From Endozoicomonas euniceicola (GTDB lineage: Bacteria > Pseudomonadota > Gammaproteobacteria > Pseudomonadales > Endozoicomonadaceae), in contig NZ_CP103300.1 of the NCBI RefSeq assembly GCF_025562755.1, positions 3,163,001-3,227,000 on the forward strand: a stretch of DNA of 64,000 nucleotides, given 5' to 3'. Positions 61,587 through 64,000 of the stretch are shown piece by piece. Each line of letters begins with the position of its first letter. The first letter of the stretch is position 1. The translations under genes were made by a program, and so were the position numbers. The notes under the pieces were generated by a model. It was not told where the DNA came from. It ran no database searches and saw nothing but the letters and a program-made list of their open reading frames with translations.

Positions 61587-63530
61587 TCAGGATTCCTGAC
61601 AGTAAGCAGAATGCTCTATCAGGTGGTTGACCACAGACGGATCTGCCAGTGTCGTCGTATCGCCGAGGTTGTCTGTATCCCCCCGGGCGATCTTCCGCAA
61701 AATGCGACGCATGATTTTGCCAGAGCGTGTTTTGGGTAAGGCTTTTGTCCACTGTATATGGTGCGGCTTGGCGATGGAACCAATTTCAGACGCTGTGAGC
61801 TTTATTAGCTCGCTTTCCAATTCCGGCGAAGGTTCCGCATCATCCATGGGCGTTACAAAAGCATAGATGGCTTCGCCTTTAATGGCGTCAGGAATACTAA
61901 CGACTGCCGCTTCAGCAACGGCCCGATGTAAAACCAGGGCGCTTTCAACTTCTGCAGTGCCAATGCGGTGCCCGGAAATATTCAGTACATCATCTACCCT
62001 GCCGGTAATCCAGTAATAACCGTCTTCATCCCTGCGGGCACCGTCGCCAGTGCAGTAGTAGCCGGGAAAATGGTTAAAGTAGGTGTCCAGCATTCGCTGG
62101 TGATCGCCGTACAGGGTACGAATCTGGCTGGGCCAGGAACCGCATATGACCAGGTTGCCTTCTCCGGGTCCCACAATTTTGTTGCCGTCATCGTCCAGTA
62201 GAGCAGGGCGAATCCCCAGGAACGGGCGAGTCGCTGAACCCGGTTTAAGGGCATTGGCGCCGGGCATGGGGGTGATCATGATGCCACCGGTTTCGGTCTG
62301 CCACCAGGTATCGATAATCGGGCAGCGACTATTCCCCACCACATTGTAATACCATTGCCAGGCTTCCGGGTTGATGGGTTCACCCACAGTACCCAGCAGG
62401 CGCAGGCTGGAACGGGAATACTTTTCCACATACTCATCGCCTTTTGCCATCAGTGCCCGAATAGCGGTTGGAGCCGTGTAGGCGATATTCACCTGGTGCC
62501 GGTCAACAATGTCCCAGATTCGTGAAGCGTCTGGCCAGAAAAGCAACCCGGCGTACATAAGCGTTGTGGCACCGTTGGAGAGTGGCCCGTAAACCATGTA
62601 GGAGTGGCCGGTAATCCAGCCAACGTCGGCACCACACCAGTAAACCTCTCCTTCCCGGTAGTCAAAGACATAGTGGAAGGTGACCGTGGTGTAGAGTATG
62701 TAGCCTGCCGTTGCGTGCAGGACACCGTTTGGCTGGCCGGTTGAACCGGAGGTATAGAGGATGAACAGCGGGTCTTCTGCCTCCATTATTTCCGGCTCAC
62801 AAACGGCTGGCTGGGCGGCTGTCAGAGTGTGATACCAGTGATCCCGGCCTTCAACCCAGTTAATGTCGCCGCCACTGTGCTTTACCACCAGAACGTTGCG
62901 AACGTCAGGGCAACCTTGCAGGGCTTCATCGACATTGGCTTTCAGGGAAATGGCTTTACCGCCGCGTATGCCTTCATCGGCCGTAATAACCACCTGGCAG
63001 TCGCAATCCAGTATCCGGTCCTGCAGGGAGTGTGGGGAAAAGCCTCCAAATACCACCGCATGAACCGCCCCGACCCGGGCGCAGGCCAGCATGGCAAAAG
63101 CGGCTTCAGGGATCATGGGCATGTAGATGCAGACCCTGTCCCCCCGATTAACCCCCAGATGTTTAAGGGTATTAGCCAGTTTGCAGACTTCATCGTGCAA
63201 TTGCTGGTAGGTGTAGCTTTTCTGTTCGTCCTGTGTGTCGCCTTCCCACAGGATGGCGACCTGGTCCGCACGCTGTTCAAGGTGACGATCAATACAGTTG
63301 ACGCTGACATTCAGTTGCCCGCCCCTGAACCAGGAGACCTCGCCTTTACTGAAGTCACCGTCGTAAACACTGTCCCAGGGGCGAAACCAGCTGATGAAGC
63401 GTTCAGCCTTGTAACTCCAGAACTCTTCCGGCTTTTCCAGCGAATACCGATACAGGGACTGATACTTTTCGTCTGTCATCCAGGCTTGCTGAAAATGGTC
63501 GGGAACCGGGTAGATGTTCTTTTCGGACAT
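61587..63530 (-). CDS. acs: Acetyl-CoA synthetase (AMP-forming)
   Basis: 647 aa from ATG 63530 (AGAGG upstream; TTG 63557 rejected). ANL-superfamily motifs are present: YTSGSTGQPNGVLH (A3), DTWWQTETGG (A5), YYWITGRVDDVLNISGHR (A8) and PKTRSGKIMRR with the acetylation-regulated Lys. A3 reads GQPNG where most Acs proteins have GKPKG, so two usually conserved lysines are replaced. It activates acetate to acetyl-CoA. Confidence 0.94.
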   Translation of the reverse strand: MSEKNIYPVPDHFQQAWMTDEKYQSLYRYSLEKPEEFWSYKAERFISWFRPWDSVYDGDFSKGEVSWFRGGQLNVSVNCIDRHLEQRADQVAILWEGDTQDEQKSYTYQQLHDEVCKLANTLKHLGVNRGDRVCIYMPMIPEAAFAMLACARVGAVHAVVFGGFSPHSLQDRILDCDCQVVITADEGIRGGKAISLKANVDEALQGCPDVRNVLVVKHSGGDINWVEGRDHWYHTLTAAQPAVCEPEIMEAEDPLFILYTSGSTGQPNGVLHATAGYILYTTVTFHYVFDYREGEVYWCGADVGWITGHSYMVYGPLSNGATTLMYAGLLFWPDASRIWDIVDRHQVNIAYTAPTAIRALMAKGDEYVEKYSRSSLRLLGTVGEPINPEAWQWYYNVVGNSRCPIIDTWWQTETGGIMITPMPGANALKPGSATRPFLGIRPALLDDDGNKIVGPGEGNLVICGSWPSQIRTLYGDHQRMLDTYFNHFPGYYCTGDGARRDEDGYYWITGRVDDVLNISGHRIGTAEVESALVLHRAVAEAAVVSIPDAIKGEAIYAFVTPMDDAEPSPELESELIKLTASEIGSIAKPHHIQWTKALPKTRSGKIMRRILRKIARGDTDNLGDTTTLADPSVVNHLIEHSAYCQES

Positions 63531-63655
63531 TGGTTGAACCTCTTGATCAAAGCTCAACCAGTATAGAACTGACTTTCGAACTGGCTGGAAAAATTAAATA
63601 AGAAACAGGGCAAAAGTCAGTAGGCACCCGGGGTTAGAGAGCCCGCTGTGAGGGA

Positions 63656-64000
63656 TCAACAGCTGGCTTGCAATTGTTTTTTCTCGTCTTCAGAGAGGTA
63701 GGCAATGGTAAGACCGTTCTCCTGTGCTTTGCGAATATCTGCCTGAGTTAAGCCAGCAGCCGGTGCTGCCACTTCGTATTCGTAAGGCAGTTCTATGCCT
63801 TCAACGGCAGGGTCATCGGTGTTGATGGTGGCAAGAATGCCGTGGTCCAGAAATGCCTTCAGGGGGTGGGAAGCAATATCCGGGAAAGTGCTGGTCTGAA
63901 CATTGGAAGTCAGGCAGGATTCAATACCGATATTTTGTTTGGCCAGATAATCCATCAGCTTCGGATCAGAAATGGCTTTTACGCCATGACCAATGCGGGT
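63656..64000 (-). CDS. add: Adenosine deaminase, 3' part (runs off right edge)
   Basis: 114 C-terminal residues: RIGHGVKAISDPKLMDYLA, IESCLTSNVQTSTFP and TINTDDPAVEG with the catalytic Asp pair of the metal-dependent amidohydrolase fold. The pattern matches adenosine/adenine deaminases. The N-terminal metal ligands are outside the window, so adenine deaminase remains possible. Same strand as acs, with a 98-bp gap. Confidence 0.82.
   Translation of the reverse strand, partial: TRIGHGVKAISDPKLMDYLAKQNIGIESCLTSNVQTSTFPDIASHPLKAFLDHGILATINTDDPAVEGIELPYEYEVAAPAAGLTQADIRKAQENGLTIAYLSEDEKKQLQASC

Overview
The window looks like a chromosome segment from a marine, host-associated gammaproteobacterium of the Oceanospirillales/Hahellales type. 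Endozoicomonas is my best guess. This is inferred from the housekeeping gene set, many insertion sequences, and several expanded families of secreted-looking or coiled-coil proteins of unknown function. No 16S gene is present to confirm it.

Layout. 1-2.7 kb: a type IV AbiE toxin-antitoxin pair cut by the left edge, then a degenerate IS200/IS605 element joined to a remnant of a second abiEii gene. 2.7-16 kb: ordinary chromosome with an NRDE protein, a Nit-type amidase, ppk1, hemB, a VTT-domain/disulfide-reductase fusion, two small coiled-coil genes and a CbrA/CbrB-like transporter-kinase/sigma-54 regulator pair with a tiny membrane ORF in front. 16-24.6 kb: an accessory block with four tandem paralogs (P1-P4: signal peptide, conserved ectodomain, divergent membrane tail), copied fragments of the neighbouring gene, two MITE-like elements and two near-identical inverted IS605-type elements. 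24.6-27.2 kb: gluQ, dksA and sfsA. 27.2-31.7 kb: a tandem pair of large helical-repeat proteins (694 and 670 aa), one with a MITE inserted at its stop codon.

31.7-41.5 kb: a haem-iron locus. tonB-exbB-exbD-hmuTUV runs leftward and hutW-hutX runs rightward from a shared region with Fur-box-like sites; an epimerase-like gene, a YbaN-type protein and an MFS transporter follow. Together these would energise and carry out haem import (TonB/Exb, HmuTUV) and haem handling (HutW/HutX). No outer-membrane receptor or hutZ is present. A 147-bp array of 21 heptamers follows hutX. 41.5-48.5 kb: an accessory block with a possible papain-like cysteine protease, a dead hicAB locus, a HicA-like/DNA-binding gene pair, a RelE/ParE-type TA pair, a DUF2442 fragment cut by a third IS605-type copy, another MITE and a complete IS66-type element. 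The IS66 element lies between a tRNA-Ile(CAU) gene and its terminator.

48.5-53.5 kb: lapG-lapD (c-di-GMP control of adhesin proteolysis), a DUF2333 gene, an HD hydrolase and yciH. 53.5-60.8 kb: four tandem coiled-coil paralogs (CC1-CC4) with a shared leader. One has seven in-frame 84-bp repeats, one is split by a DDE insertion sequence and one has a premature stop. A copied 3' end of the adjacent SDR gene lies between members. 60.8-64 kb: the SDR gene, acs and the 3' part of an adenosine deaminase gene.

The main theme is amplification of lineage-specific gene families between conserved genes. At two separate places the duplicated block carries a fragment of the neighbouring conserved gene, which points to unequal recombination as the amplification route. 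The element family with TAA/TTA target duplications and heptamer-repeat cores is the best-supported possibly undescribed item.
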